Shown here in pieces: positions 8,100 through 16,531 of a stretch of 24,271 nucleotides of DNA. The position numbers and the translations under genes are program-made. The stretch covers positions 1 through 24,271 of the forward strand of contig CAZWZG010000034.1 of NCBI GenBank assembly GCA_964638245.1, in the 5' to 3' direction. Within the stretch, counting starts at the first letter, position 1. Every line of letters begins with the position of its first letter. The notes under the pieces are model-generated. The model was not told the DNA's origin. It worked only from the letters and a program-made list of their open reading frames with translations, and made no database searches. This DNA comes from CAZWZG01 sp964638245. Its GTDB lineage: Bacteria; Pseudomonadota; Alphaproteobacteria; Rhodobacterales; Rhodobacteraceae.

Positions 8100-8425
8100 C
8101 AGCCGTTGTTCGCCGGTTCGGTTTTGCTCAAAACCTGGCCCACTGTCGCGCTGATCACCTTGATCTTGACGCCATCGGCGATCTCGACTTCGACCCGGCC
8201 TTCTTCAAGCACCTTGGTGACCTTGCCGACAATGCCGCCAGCGGTGACGATTTGGTCGCCCCGGCGCAGGTTTTCGACCATCTTCTGGTGTTCTTTGACC
8301 TTCTTTTGCTGAGGCCGAATGATCAGGAAATACATGATCGCGATCAGAATGAAGATGAAGCCGAAGTTGGCGATAAAGCCTTCGGTCCCACCGGCCGCTT
8401 GCGCATAGGCTGGTGTTGCGAACAT
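8099..8425 (-). CDS. yajC: Preprotein translocase subunit YajC
   Basis: Small single-span accessory subunit of SecDF. The 108-residue product has one transmembrane helix (GFIFILIAIMYFLII, about residues 21-35) directly followed by the family motif RPQQKK and then a cytoplasmic domain with GDQIVTAGGIVGKV. I choose the ATG at 8425 because AAAGGG (8434-8439) sits 8 bases ahead of it; an in-frame GTG at 8434 is the alternative and would overlap that site. It is the first gene of the minus-strand run to ccmG. Confidence 0.95.
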   Translation of the reverse strand: MFATPAYAQAAGGTEGFIANFGFIFILIAIMYFLIIRPQQKKVKEHQKMVENLRRGDQIVTAGGIVGKVTKVLEEGRVEVEIADGVKIKVISATVGQVLSKTEPANNG

Positions 8426-8433
8426 GGGTGTCA

Positions 8434-8439
8434 CCCTTT
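8434..8439 (-). promoter_or_regulatory. Ribosome-binding site of yajC
   Basis: AAAGGG on the minus strand, 8 bases before the ATG at 8425. It favours that start over the in-frame GTG at 8434. Confidence 0.5.
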
Positions 8440-8482
8440 CTTGATTTTCACTGGCGGGCTACCCCGCTTTGATTTGGCGCGC

Positions 8483-8511
8483 ACCCTATCTGGGGGTCTG
8501 GGGGTTGGCAA
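8483..8511 (-). promoter_or_regulatory. Possible promoter of the yajC-ccmG gene run
   Basis: On the minus strand, TTGCCA (8511-8506) and TAGGGT (8488-8483) are separated by 17 bases, upstream of yajC. The -10 match is poor (three of six), so this is only a candidate from spacing and position. Confidence 0.22.
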
Positions 8512-8539
8512 GCAAGCCCGAAGCTTTCAAACTCCTTCC

Positions 8540-9343
8540 ATGCGCTGGTTTGTCGCTTTTTTCGTATTGGCCGTTTTTACGACGCAAGCAGCGGCAGATC
8601 CCGCCAATTCTCGCTTTGCAAACGAAGCGAAAATAACGCGAGATGCGCTTGGTATGGTGGTTGTGTCGGCTTCACCCGACGACACGGTTTGCACCGGCAC
8701 TCTGATCGACCCAGAACGGGTCCTGACCGCAGCGCATTGCCTTGTCGATCATGCTTTGAGTGGTTGGGTGTCGCCGTCGCGCGTTGTTTTTCAGGCGGGC
8801 AAAAGTGGAACAAGACAGACGTTGGAGCGACGGGTGCGACGCATTCTGGCGCATCCCGACTTCGTGCCGGATGTCTGGGCCGACGTGACGGACGCCCCTT
8901 TCCAGGACCTGCTTGACGGGTTGAGCACGGACCTTGCCATTCTTGAACTCGTACGGCCTGTTCCCGAAACGCGGATCGTGCCCCTCAAGGTGTCCGAGAC
9001 CGCCGCCTTTGCGGGCCCCGTTGCGCTTTTTGGGTATGGCGCTTCGGGCGAGGACACCTTGGAGGCCTATCCGGGCTGCCTGATGTTCTTTCGCGACCAG
9101 AACAGTGTGTCGATGAATTGCAAAGCCGAACATGGCGTGTCCGGCGCCCCGATCCTTGGGCACTTTGAAGGGGCGTGGCAGGTTTTCGGGGTTGTTTCGG
9201 TGATCCGGCACGCGGGTTTCATCGGGACAATGGGTCCGCGTGCGACGGGCGCGATCCTTTCTGATATGCGGGATATCCGCCCACGCGAAACGAAGGCCTT
9301 CAATTCCGGCAAACGTTCAGGCAAGACGGCCACGAAGAAATAA
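8540..9343 (+). CDS. Exported trypsin-like serine protease (S1 family)
   Basis: Predicted periplasmic or secreted serine peptidase of 267 residues. A signal peptide (MRWFVAFFVLAVFTTQAAA, cleavage near residues 19-20) marks the ATG at 8540 as the real start; the open frame continues upstream without protease features and over yajC. The catalytic triad is visible: His66 in VLTAAHCL, Asp131 in LSTDLAILEL and Ser201 in HGVSGAPIL. Cys51/Cys67 fit the conserved disulfide around the active-site histidine, and Cys180/Cys194 could form another. There is no PDZ domain, so it is not a DegP-type protease. No strong ribosome-binding site is visible. It is divergent from yajC, and serS follows after 15 bases on the same strand. 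The substrate is unknown. Confidence 0.88.
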   Translation: MRWFVAFFVLAVFTTQAAADPANSRFANEAKITRDALGMVVVSASPDDTVCTGTLIDPERVLTAAHCLVDHALSGWVSPSRVVFQAGKSGTRQTLERRVRRILAHPDFVPDVWADVTDAPFQDLLDGLSTDLAILELVRPVPETRIVPLKVSETAAFAGPVALFGYGASGEDTLEAYPGCLMFFRDQNSVSMNCKAEHGVSGAPILGHFEGAWQVFGVVSVIRHAGFIGTMGPRATGAILSDMRDIRPRETKAFNSGKRSGKTATKK

Positions 9344-9358
9344 GACAGAGCCGCCGAC

Positions 9359-10651
9359 ATGCACGATATTCGCGCGATCCGGGAGAATCCCGAAGCCTTT
9401 GACGCCGCCTGGGCCAAGCTGGGCCTTTCGGCACAGACTCCCTCCCTTCTGGCGATCGACGCCGCCCGTCGCGAAAAAATCTCGGCGTCCGAAGCGGCTT
9501 TGGCCGAGCGCAATGCGGCGTCCAAGAATGTCGGCGCGGCCAAGGCGAAAGGCGACGAAGCAGAGTTCGAACGCCTGAGAGCGCTTGTGGCCGCAAAAAA
9601 GGAAGAGATTGCGCGGCTTGAAGACGAGGCGCGCCAAGAGGATGAGCGCCTGACCCAAGCGCTGCTCGAACTTCCTAACCTGCCCTATGATGATGTTCCC
9701 GAAGGCGCGAACGAGGACGACAATGTCGAGATCCGCCGCTGGGGCGAACCTGCCGCGTTCGATTTTGAACCAAAAGAGCACTATGAACTGGCGGCGGTCC
9801 AGCAGGGGTTGGATTTTGAGACGGCGGCAAAGCTGTCGGGATCCCGGTTCATGCTTCTGAGCGGTGCTGTTGCGCGGCTCCATCGTGCGCTGGCCCAGTT
9901 CATGCTCGACACCCATGTGATCGAGAACGGCCTGTCTGAGACATGGACGCCCGTTCTAGTGCGCGAAGAGATGATGCAAGGCACCGGGCAACTGCCGAAG
10001 TTCGGTGAAGACAGTTATAAGACCACAAATGGCTGGTGGCTGATACCGACGGCAGAAGTGACGCTGACGAACATCGTCAACGGGCTGATCGTCGACGAAG
10101 ATTACCTGCCCCGCCGCTATGTGGCCCATTCCCAGTGCTTCCGCTCCGAAGCCGGGAGTGCTGGTCGCGATACCGCAGGCATGTTGCGCCAGCACCAGTT
10201 CGAAAAAGTCGAAATGGTCTCGATCACGCACCCCGAAAAGTCGCTTGAGGAACACGAGCGGATGACGCGCTGCGCCGAGGACATATTGGAGAAGTTGGGC
10301 TTGCCGTACCGAACGGTCGTCCTGTGCACGGGCGATATGGGTTTCGGCGCGCGCAAGACCCACGATATCGAAGTCTGGCTGCCGGGCCAGAAAACCTACC
10401 GCGAGATCAGTTCTGTCTCCGTCTGCGGCGACTTCCAGGCAAGGCGCATGAACGCCCGATTCCGCCCCGAAGGCGGCGGCAAACCGGAGTTCGTGCATAC
10501 ACTGAACGGCTCCGGGCTCGCCGTTGGCCGCGCCCTGATTGCAGTGCTTGAGAACGGACAGCGGGCCGATGGCTCGGTTGCTCTTCCAGGGGTTTTGGGA
10601 CCTTGGATTGGCGATGCTACAGAAATCACGGCTGATGGGGTTCTGACCTAA
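9359..10651 (+). CDS. serS: Serine--tRNA ligase
   Basis: Class II aminoacyl-tRNA synthetase charging tRNA-Ser (and tRNA-Sec where present) with serine, in the cytoplasm. The 430-residue product begins MHDIRAIRENPEAFD, followed by the N-terminal tRNA-binding arm, a long antiparallel coiled coil (about residues 28-105). The catalytic core contains motif 2 (FRSEAGSAGRDTAGMLRQHQ, about 262-281) and motif 3 (LNGSGLAVGRALIAVLE, about 380-396). The length is typical. Its last 26 bases overlap the convergent membrane-protein gene on the other strand. Confidence 0.97.
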   Translation: MHDIRAIRENPEAFDAAWAKLGLSAQTPSLLAIDAARREKISASEAALAERNAASKNVGAAKAKGDEAEFERLRALVAAKKEEIARLEDEARQEDERLTQALLELPNLPYDDVPEGANEDDNVEIRRWGEPAAFDFEPKEHYELAAVQQGLDFETAAKLSGSRFMLLSGAVARLHRALAQFMLDTHVIENGLSETWTPVLVREEMMQGTGQLPKFGEDSYKTTNGWWLIPTAEVTLTNIVNGLIVDEDYLPRRYVAHSQCFRSEAGSAGRDTAGMLRQHQFEKVEMVSITHPEKSLEEHERMTRCAEDILEKLGLPYRTVVLCTGDMGFGARKTHDIEVWLPGQKTYREISSVSVCGDFQARRMNARFRPEGGGKPEFVHTLNGSGLAVGRALIAVLENGQRADGSVALPGVLGPWIGDATEITADGVLT

Positions 10652-11834
10652 CCCGGCGACCGGATCGGATGCGGGCCGCAAGCCGAGCCAACGCGTATCC
10701 GGCGAACGGCAAGGCCAATATCAAGCCGATGTAGACGACGCGGTCGCCCTGAAAATAGACCAGCGGGGCGGTACCGATCAAAGCACCGGGAAGAAGAACG
10801 GCGGCGCGGCGGCCATTCGGTCCGTTGACCAGTGCCATCGCCGCGCCTAACGCTGCAGGCAACAGCAGCAGCGTAAAGACAAGGTTTAGCCCTATGCTTT
10901 GCGCTTCGATCCACCGCCTAGGTTCTTCAAGCGCGGTGGCATTGTCCCGTCTCGAAAAGCCTGTCGGTTCAAACAGGTGGTGTTCCCATAAAATGCTTGC
11001 CCAGGTACCTACGGCAGTATCTGGATGGCGGATCAGGTACCCGATTTTCTCCGACGTGCTTGGATGGAGGGCTCTTGCCGCTTCGGAGCGTGGATCGTTT
11101 TCGCGCAGGAAATCGTCGTGCTCTTCAAATCCGTAGACCGCAGGGAAAAAGCGCCGCTCGAAGTTGAGTGATCCGGATTTCGTCAGCGCCACCTGACCAT
11201 CCAGCGCGCCCGACAGCCAAAGCTGAGGTGTGAGAGCGGCAAAGCTGAATAGCAGGACGAACAAGCTCGAACGATTTATCCGAACAACCAACAGGGCCGC
11301 GATCGGCACGGCAGCCCAAAACGCTGGCTTGATAAGAGCCGCAAGCACAAGTGCGAACAGTCCCCACACCGGCACGCGCCCTACGAACAAGCGCAAAGCG
11401 AGAGCTCCAATGCAGAACGCCATCGCTTCGCTCATCAGATGCCCCGGAGCCAGAATAAGACTGAAAGAGAGTAACGCGAGAGGCGTAACTATGACTCTGC
11501 CGGCCAACAGGCGCTCGGTTCCGACCAAAGCGGCAATGCCGATCCCGGTTGCAACCGCCTGTACGACGGTCAAAAGCCAAGGCGAAATTCCAAGAAGCGC
11601 GGTTCCAAAGGCTGGATAGAGATAGCCGCGCAGGCCAATGCTGCTTCTTGAAGGCTTTTCCCACTCCCAAATCGCCGTGCCGACTGCGTCATAGCTTGCG
11701 CTGTCGACCATGGACAACGCGCCGTTCCCAAGCGCGTTGACGCCACCGTAGTGCACGCTTGTAACGAATATCGACAAGACCGCGGCAAAGCATCCAATCG
11801 CTGCGTCAACACGCAAGGATGCGGTCCTGATCAC
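10626..11834 (-). CDS. Polytopic membrane protein, GT-C glycosyltransferase-like
   Basis: A 402-residue integral membrane protein with about nine to ten hydrophobic segments and a soluble stretch of about 100 residues between the middle and C-terminal helices. An acidic motif, MVDSASYDAVG, in the first extracytoplasmic loop resembles the Asp-containing catalytic loop of GT-C enzymes (ArnT/PMT-like, polyprenyl-phosphate-sugar dependent), but I cannot confirm the family, so glycosyl transfer is an inference. The start is GTG at 11834, sharing GTGA with the desaturase stop. This indicates translational coupling and a shared mRNA. The C-terminal tail is strongly basic (RIRSGRRVRSEPHQP). The 3' end overlaps serS by 26 bases tail to tail. 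Confidence 0.7.
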   Translation of the reverse strand: MIRTASLRVDAAIGCFAAVLSIFVTSVHYGGVNALGNGALSMVDSASYDAVGTAIWEWEKPSRSSIGLRGYLYPAFGTALLGISPWLLTVVQAVATGIGIAALVGTERLLAGRVIVTPLALLSFSLILAPGHLMSEAMAFCIGALALRLFVGRVPVWGLFALVLAALIKPAFWAAVPIAALLVVRINRSSLFVLLFSFAALTPQLWLSGALDGQVALTKSGSLNFERRFFPAVYGFEEHDDFLRENDPRSEAARALHPSTSEKIGYLIRHPDTAVGTWASILWEHHLFEPTGFSRRDNATALEEPRRWIEAQSIGLNLVFTLLLLPAALGAAMALVNGPNGRRAAVLLPGALIGTAPLVYFQGDRVVYIGLILALPFAGYALARLAARIRSGRRVRSEPHQP

Positions 11835-12826
11835 TCCGCCGGAATGGCCGCGGACCGCGTCTCACGTACCTTTGGAAACGGCACCAGGCGATTAGCGTCT
11901 TCGTCCCAAAGCTTGAGCGTGAAGCTTCTAATCGCCTCGGGCCAGCGGATCGTGGGGATATCGAACTCCTTGCGCAGGTCCTGGTGGCATTTGCGCAAAC
12001 GGTAACTCGGGATGCGCGCGTTGAAGTGGTGGATGTCGTGATAGGCGATATTGCCTGTTCCGATGTCCCACCAATGGCCTAGATCCAGCGCGCTGGACCC
12101 TTCAAGCGCCGCGCGCACGGGGCTGAGGTCGGGACGGCGGTCCCAATAGGTCTCTTCGAAGTTGTGCTGAAGATAGACCATGAAGACGCCGATGATGCCC
12201 GCAACCATGACCATGGCCACAAGGACCAGCGGACCGGTCCAGCCGAACGCCCAGTAGAGAAGGCCGAAGTAGGCAAAAAGCAGGATGTCGTGCACGATCA
12301 CGCCGACCGGCCCGATTTCAATCGTGTTTTTGGGCCAACGGTAGCGGATGAAGTAAACGAATAGCCCACCTGCTGGCAAAAGGATCAAAGGGTTGCGGTA
12401 GAGCCGGTACTGCAGCCGCTTCCAGAACCCGGCCTCGTCCCATTCCCGCACCGTCATCGTGTAGATTTCGGTCGTGTGACGCTCATCAAGGTTGCCCAGA
12501 TGCTTGTGGTGCTCGTCGTGGTTCCACTGCATCGCGCGAAACGGCGACATGGTGAAGGTCTGGCTGATATGGCCCGCCCATTCGTTCATCCAGCGCTGCG
12601 AAAACAGCGAATAGTGGCCCATATCGTGCTGCAAGACGTACAAACGAACGCCCGCAAAAGCGCCAAGGATGACCAAAACAGGTGTCGCCCAGCTCCACGC
12701 CGTGACGATCGCAACATAAAGAATGACGAAGTAAGCGCCGATAGTGCCGAAGAAGCTAAGCGCTCCGACCCAATCGTTCTTGCCCACGTACTTTCGCGTG
12801 AATTCTCGGATCAAACGGTCCGACAT
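11831..12826 (-). CDS. Membrane fatty acid desaturase
   Basis: Di-iron membrane desaturase that inserts double bonds into acyl chains of lipids. The 331-residue product carries the three histidine boxes: HDMGH, HDEHHKH and HDIHHFNARIPSYRL. The third box resembles acyl-lipid delta-12/omega-6 type enzymes, but the regiospecificity cannot be read from sequence. Four or more membrane segments flank the boxes. The frame extends 16 codons upstream, but GGAGAGAGG (12837-12829) stands two bases before the ATG at 12826, with its GGAG core at good spacing; this start gives MSDRLIREFTRKYVG. The stop overlaps the start of the GT-C-like gene by 4 bases. A 119-base gap separates it from der. Confidence 0.88.
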   Translation of the reverse strand: MSDRLIREFTRKYVGKNDWVGALSFFGTIGAYFVILYVAIVTAWSWATPVLVILGAFAGVRLYVLQHDMGHYSLFSQRWMNEWAGHISQTFTMSPFRAMQWNHDEHHKHLGNLDERHTTEIYTMTVREWDEAGFWKRLQYRLYRNPLILLPAGGLFVYFIRYRWPKNTIEIGPVGVIVHDILLFAYFGLLYWAFGWTGPLVLVAMVMVAGIIGVFMVYLQHNFEETYWDRRPDLSPVRAALEGSSALDLGHWWDIGTGNIAYHDIHHFNARIPSYRLRKCHQDLRKEFDIPTIRWPEAIRSFTLKLWDEDANRLVPFPKVRETRSAAIPAE

Positions 12827-12828
12827 TC

Positions 12829-12837
12829 CCTCTCTCC
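12829..12837 (-). promoter_or_regulatory. Ribosome-binding site of the desaturase gene
   Basis: GGAGAGAGG on the minus strand just ahead of the ATG at 12826. It decides this start over the in-frame ATG at 12874. Confidence 0.55.
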
Positions 12838-12945
12838 ACACTTCATGAGCGGTCTTACACCGCCTTTGCCTCACGATATTGTGCTTGGGCGTTGGTTTTC
12901 AAGGTTAAGACTGACGCAGCGGCAAAAACCGGCGGATTTTCGAGC

Positions 12946-14388
12946 CTAACGACCGGGATCACCTTTCCCCAAATGCTTGCGCAAACGCGAAGGCGTTGAT
13001 TTCTTGCGGTTTTTATACGGGTTCGCGTCCGACTGGCTACGGAAATGCAACCGAATAGGCGTTCCGGGCATATCGAAGTCCTCGCGCAGGCCGTTAACGA
13101 GGTAGCGCGAGTAGGACGCCGGGAGCTTGTCGGGAAAACTGGCCATGACGACAAACCCCGGTGGGCGCGTCTTGGCTTGCGTCATGTAGCGCAGCTTGAT
13201 GCGCTTGCCGCCCGGTGCGGGGGGCGGATGCGCCTCGGTCATGGCTGCAAGCCAGCGGTTGAGCGTTGCCGTCGGAACCCGCCGGTTCCACACCGAGAAT
13301 GCGCTGGTGATCGCGGCATGCAACCGGTCCAACCCACGCCCCGTTTTCGCCGAAACCGTCACAAGTGGCGCACCGCGCAATTGGGGCAACAGGGTTTCGA
13401 ACCGTTCGCGCAAGTGCTTCAGTTGTTCCTGCTTGTTGGGAACGAGGTCCCATTTGTTGATGGCGACCACGACCGCGCGACCCTCTCGCTCGGCCAAGTC
13501 GGCGATACGTAAATCCTGCGCCTCGAAAGGAATTTCGGCATCAAGGAGGACGACAACGACCTCGGCAAACTTCACCGCGCGAAGGCCGTCGGCCACGGAC
13601 AGTTTTTCCAACTTCTCCTGAACCCGCGCCTTTTTGCGCATGCCGGCTGTGTCGAAAATCCGGATCGGCGTCCCTTCCCAGGACATCTTGAGGGATATCG
13701 CATCGCGCGTGATTCCCGCCTCGGGGCCCGTCAGCAGGCGGTCTTCGCCGAGGATCTGATTGATCAGCGTGGACTTGCCCGCATTCGGACGACCAACAAC
13801 CGCGATCTGCAACGGGCGGGACGCGGTTGGCGTGCGTTCTTCGCTCTCATCATCGATGGCAACATCGGTTTCGGGCTCGGCACTTTCTGCGGCGGCATCG
13901 ATAAGCGGCGCCAGAACGCCCACAAGCTCCGCCATCCCCTCGCCATGCTCGGCTGAAAGAGCAATCGGGTCACCAAGTCCTAGTCCATAGGCTTCGATCA
14001 ATCCCGCTTCGGCAGCACGGCCTTCGGATTTGTTTGCAGCAAGGATCACATGGGCCGATTTCTTGCGCAGGATGTCAGCAAACACTTCATCCGCGGGCAG
14101 CACCCCGGCCCGCGCGTCGATCATGAAAAGACAGGCATCTGCCATCTCGACAGCGCGTTCGGTCAACCGGCGCATGCGGCCTTGCAGGCTCTCGTCGGTC
14201 GCTTCTTCAAGGCCAGCGGTGTCGATGACGGTGAAGCGCAGGTCACCAAGACGTGCAGCGCCTTCGCGCAAGTCGCGGGTCACACCGGGTTGGTCGTCGA
14301 CCAAGGCAAGCCTCTTGCCCACCAACCTGTTGAACAGAGTGGATTTGCCGACGTTCGGCCGCCCGACAATGGCGAGCGTAAAGCTCAT
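12946..14388 (-). CDS. der: Ribosome biogenesis GTPase Der (EngA)
   Basis: Essential tandem-domain GTPase that binds the 50S subunit during assembly. The 480-residue product has two GTPase domains. The first has GRPNVGKS (9-16), DTAG (56-59) and NKSE (119-122); the second has GRPNAGKS (199-206), DTAG and NKWD. They are joined by an acidic linker (about 165-190), and a C-terminal KH-like domain follows, ending in a basic tail typical of Der (RKKSTPSRLRKHLGKG). It starts 16 bases after the bamB-like stop. Position as third gene after yfgM- and bamB-like genes matches enterobacterial order. The call is secure. Confidence 0.97.
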   Translation of the reverse strand: MSFTLAIVGRPNVGKSTLFNRLVGKRLALVDDQPGVTRDLREGAARLGDLRFTVIDTAGLEEATDESLQGRMRRLTERAVEMADACLFMIDARAGVLPADEVFADILRKKSAHVILAANKSEGRAAEAGLIEAYGLGLGDPIALSAEHGEGMAELVGVLAPLIDAAAESAEPETDVAIDDESEERTPTASRPLQIAVVGRPNAGKSTLINQILGEDRLLTGPEAGITRDAISLKMSWEGTPIRIFDTAGMRKKARVQEKLEKLSVADGLRAVKFAEVVVVLLDAEIPFEAQDLRIADLAEREGRAVVVAINKWDLVPNKQEQLKHLRERFETLLPQLRGAPLVTVSAKTGRGLDRLHAAITSAFSVWNRRVPTATLNRWLAAMTEAHPPPAPGGKRIKLRYMTQAKTRPPGFVVMASFPDKLPASYSRYLVNGLREDFDMPGTPIRLHFRSQSDANPYKNRKKSTPSRLRKHLGKGDPGR

Positions 14389-14404
14389 GGGATGCGCCCC
14401 TGAA

Positions 14405-15718
14405 TTAGCGGAAGGCGTGTATCTGGCCGTTCGCCGTCACAATGTAAAGAGTGCTGCCCACGACAATTGGGCTCGCCGTGGCAGCGCTGGGAAGATCAAC
14501 CTGCCCCACTTGCGCGCCCGTGTCCGGATCGAAAGCGCGCAACAGGTCGTCATCGGACGCCACCCAAAGCCGCCCGCCCGCCAAGACGGGGCCAAAATGC
14601 GCAAAGAAATCCTTGCGGCGGCGCTCGCGATTGGCGCTGTAAAGCGGAAGTTCGGTCAGCCAGACGGTTTCGCCCGTCGCCGCATCCAGACGCACAAGCG
14701 CGTTGCGATCTGTCACCTGAAACACTGAATTCGCCGTCACAACGGGCGCATTCATAGCGCCTTCATCGGCAGACCAGATTTGTTGACCCGTTGCCGTATC
14801 GATTGCAGCAGAGCGTCCCGAATGGCTCCCGGCATAAAGGACGCCGCCCGACACAACCGGATCACCGAGCAGGTCGCTGATCAGGGCGGTTGGGAAACCC
14901 AAACGCTGCCCAGACAGGCGCGAGACCCATGCGCCCTGCCCGTTTTCAATGCGCGCCGCAGAGATCTGACCGGTGCGGAAGGGAAGATAAACGAAGTCGC
15001 CAGCAACCGCTGGCGCTGCGCCCCCTAGGACCCCTGGCCCATCCACGATGGCGGCTGCCGTCCATTCCACACGCCCTGTCGCGGCGTTGATCGCCCAAGC
15101 GATCCCGTCGCGCCCGATAGCATAAACCACGCCATTGCTAACCGTCGGCGCGCCCGAAGCTGCGGCTTCAATATCCTGCCGCCAGATTTCATCGCCGTTG
15201 GTTGCATCAAGCGCCACGACCTCGCCAAAACCAGTCGTGGCAAACACGCGCCCACCGGTTGCGGCCAAACCGCCGCCAGAGGCATCCGTTGATTGATCGC
15301 GCGCCGGAGTAAGGTCCGTAGACCAGATAACAGCACCTGAGGTTGAGACGGCCGTTACAAGCGACTGGCTGTCCATGGCAAAGACCCGGCCCGCGTCCAG
15401 AACCGGATCAGCGCTGATGCGGTTGCGTCGTGAGTTCCCCTGCCCGATCGACGCCGACCAAATGCGCGTTGGCGAAGCAGACAGCGTCTGATGCTGCATC
15501 AAATGGCTCGGCGCGCCGCCTACATGTGTCCAGCTTTGCGAGGTGACCTGGGGTGGAAGCGCGGCAGGGCCGTAGTCAATTGCGACCTCTTCAACGGCGT
15601 TTTCGCCGCTCAGGTCCGCACGCAGATCAAGGCGTTCTCCTTCCAGCGGCGCTTCACGTTGCCCACAGGCCGAAAGAACCAGAAGCCCACCAAGCAAAAG
15701 CCAGCTTATTCTTGCCAC
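14405..15718 (-). CDS. bamB: BamB-like PQQ-repeat beta-propeller lipoprotein
   Basis: Outer-membrane-assembly lipoprotein BamB homologue: a beta-propeller scaffold of the BAM complex. A lipoprotein signal ends in LVLSA-C (lipid-anchored Cys18). PQQ-like repeats follow, with the recurring pattern of a VxALDAxTGxxxW type strand: ALDATNGDEIW, AINAATGRVEW, AIDTATGQQIW, RLDAATGETVW, AFDPDTGAQV. I place the start at GTG 15718, 9 bases after AAGGGG, giving 437 residues and a compact signal peptide; GTG at 15736 is an alternative, and the frame runs open to 15790. Neighbours yfgM-like (upstream) and der (downstream, 16 bases) reproduce the E. coli order. The role is inferred from family and synteny. 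Confidence 0.87.
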   Translation of the reverse strand: MARISWLLLGGLLVLSACGQREAPLEGERLDLRADLSGENAVEEVAIDYGPAALPPQVTSQSWTHVGGAPSHLMQHQTLSASPTRIWSASIGQGNSRRNRISADPVLDAGRVFAMDSQSLVTAVSTSGAVIWSTDLTPARDQSTDASGGGLAATGGRVFATTGFGEVVALDATNGDEIWRQDIEAAASGAPTVSNGVVYAIGRDGIAWAINAATGRVEWTAAAIVDGPGVLGGAAPAVAGDFVYLPFRTGQISAARIENGQGAWVSRLSGQRLGFPTALISDLLGDPVVSGGVLYAGSHSGRSAAIDTATGQQIWSADEGAMNAPVVTANSVFQVTDRNALVRLDAATGETVWLTELPLYSANRERRRKDFFAHFGPVLAGGRLWVASDDDLLRAFDPDTGAQVGQVDLPSAATASPIVVGSTLYIVTANGQIHAFR

Positions 15719-15755
15719 GCGCAATTGCCCCTTCACCCTGCACACATCGTCGCCG

Positions 15756-16421
15756 TCAGGTCGCGTCAAGCGATCCACCAAGGGCCACAATCAACTGTGA
15801 AACGCGTTGGCGCAAGCCTTGCGTCACGCCAGCATCAAAGAGAATGTCGCGCAGTGTCCCGATTGCGGCATCCGTGTCCCCAGCATCAAGCTGTGCCAAA
15901 GCTGTTTGTTCCAGCGCCAGAAGGCGATACGCGCCACCCGGAGCGGACAGACTGGCCAGGCGCGACAGACGCTCATCGGGGCTAAGCGTTTGTGCGCCGA
16001 TCAAGACCGCCTTGAACGCCGCCAGATCGCGGACATGGAGCGCAAGGTCGCTATCGGCGGCCACCGCATCAAGTTCAGCAATAGCTGTTGCGACATTGGC
16101 GTCTTCACCTGCACCGGCAGTGCCTGCATAGATAAGAGACGTGACGGCTGCTGATCGATCAGGCGTGACCTCTAGCAGTTCGGCTAAAGCCTGATTGCGG
16201 CTGGCTGCGTCATCCGCATCAAGCGCCGACAAAATCGCGTCTCCCTGCGTCTCAGCTGCGCTGGTAAGCCGCGCCTTGCGGATTTCGTTCCATGCCGCAC
16301 CGCCAACCAGAAGGATAATCAGAAGAATCGCGATCCAGCCATAGCGGCGGACGTAGCCGAACAGCTTGTCGCGCTCGACCTCTTCGGTGACTTCCTGAAT
16401 GAAGCTATCTTGTTCCGACAT
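15756..16421 (-). CDS. YfgM-like tetratricopeptide membrane protein
   Basis: Single-span inner-membrane protein with a short cytoplasmic N terminus (MSEQDSFIQEVTEEVERDKL), a transmembrane helix (about residues 29-46) and a periplasmic helical-repeat domain of about 170 residues of the TPR_21/YfgM type. E. coli YfgM is an ancillary component at the SecYEG translocon working with periplasmic chaperones; a similar role here is inference. It is 221 residues, close to the family length. It is the first gene of the minus-strand set followed by the bamB-like gene and der, and is divergent from the RND efflux genes, with 199 bases between the two start codons. Confidence 0.8.
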   Translation of the reverse strand: MSEQDSFIQEVTEEVERDKLFGYVRRYGWIAILLIILLVGGAAWNEIRKARLTSAAETQGDAILSALDADDAASRNQALAELLEVTPDRSAAVTSLIYAGTAGAGEDANVATAIAELDAVAADSDLALHVRDLAAFKAVLIGAQTLSPDERLSRLASLSAPGGAYRLLALEQTALAQLDAGDTDAAIGTLRDILFDAGVTQGLRQRVSQLIVALGGSLDAT

Positions 16422-16448
16422 GCCTAATCCCGCATCATTTCAAGCGCC

Positions 16449-16478
16449 CCATTAGCGCAGATGCACAGCAATTGCCAA
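16449..16478 (-). promoter_or_regulatory. Possible promoter of the yfgM-bamB-der genes
   Basis: On the minus strand TTGGCA (16478-16473) and TAATGG (16454-16449) are 18 bases apart, upstream of the YfgM-like gene. The match is modest and unsupported otherwise. Confidence 0.22.
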
Positions 16479-16531
16479 CACCCGCACAGTTTTTGACTTG
16501 CCCCTTTAAAAAAAGTGGCGCAAAGCCTAAT

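Noticed and set aside
8252..8539. N-terminal extension of the protease frame by 96 codons
   Set aside because: It runs over yajC on the other strand and lacks recognisable sequence; the signal peptide at 8540 marks the start.
12855..13154. 99-codon minus-strand frame over the der 3' end
   Set aside because: It is a shadow of der in another frame with no family features and no ribosome-binding site.
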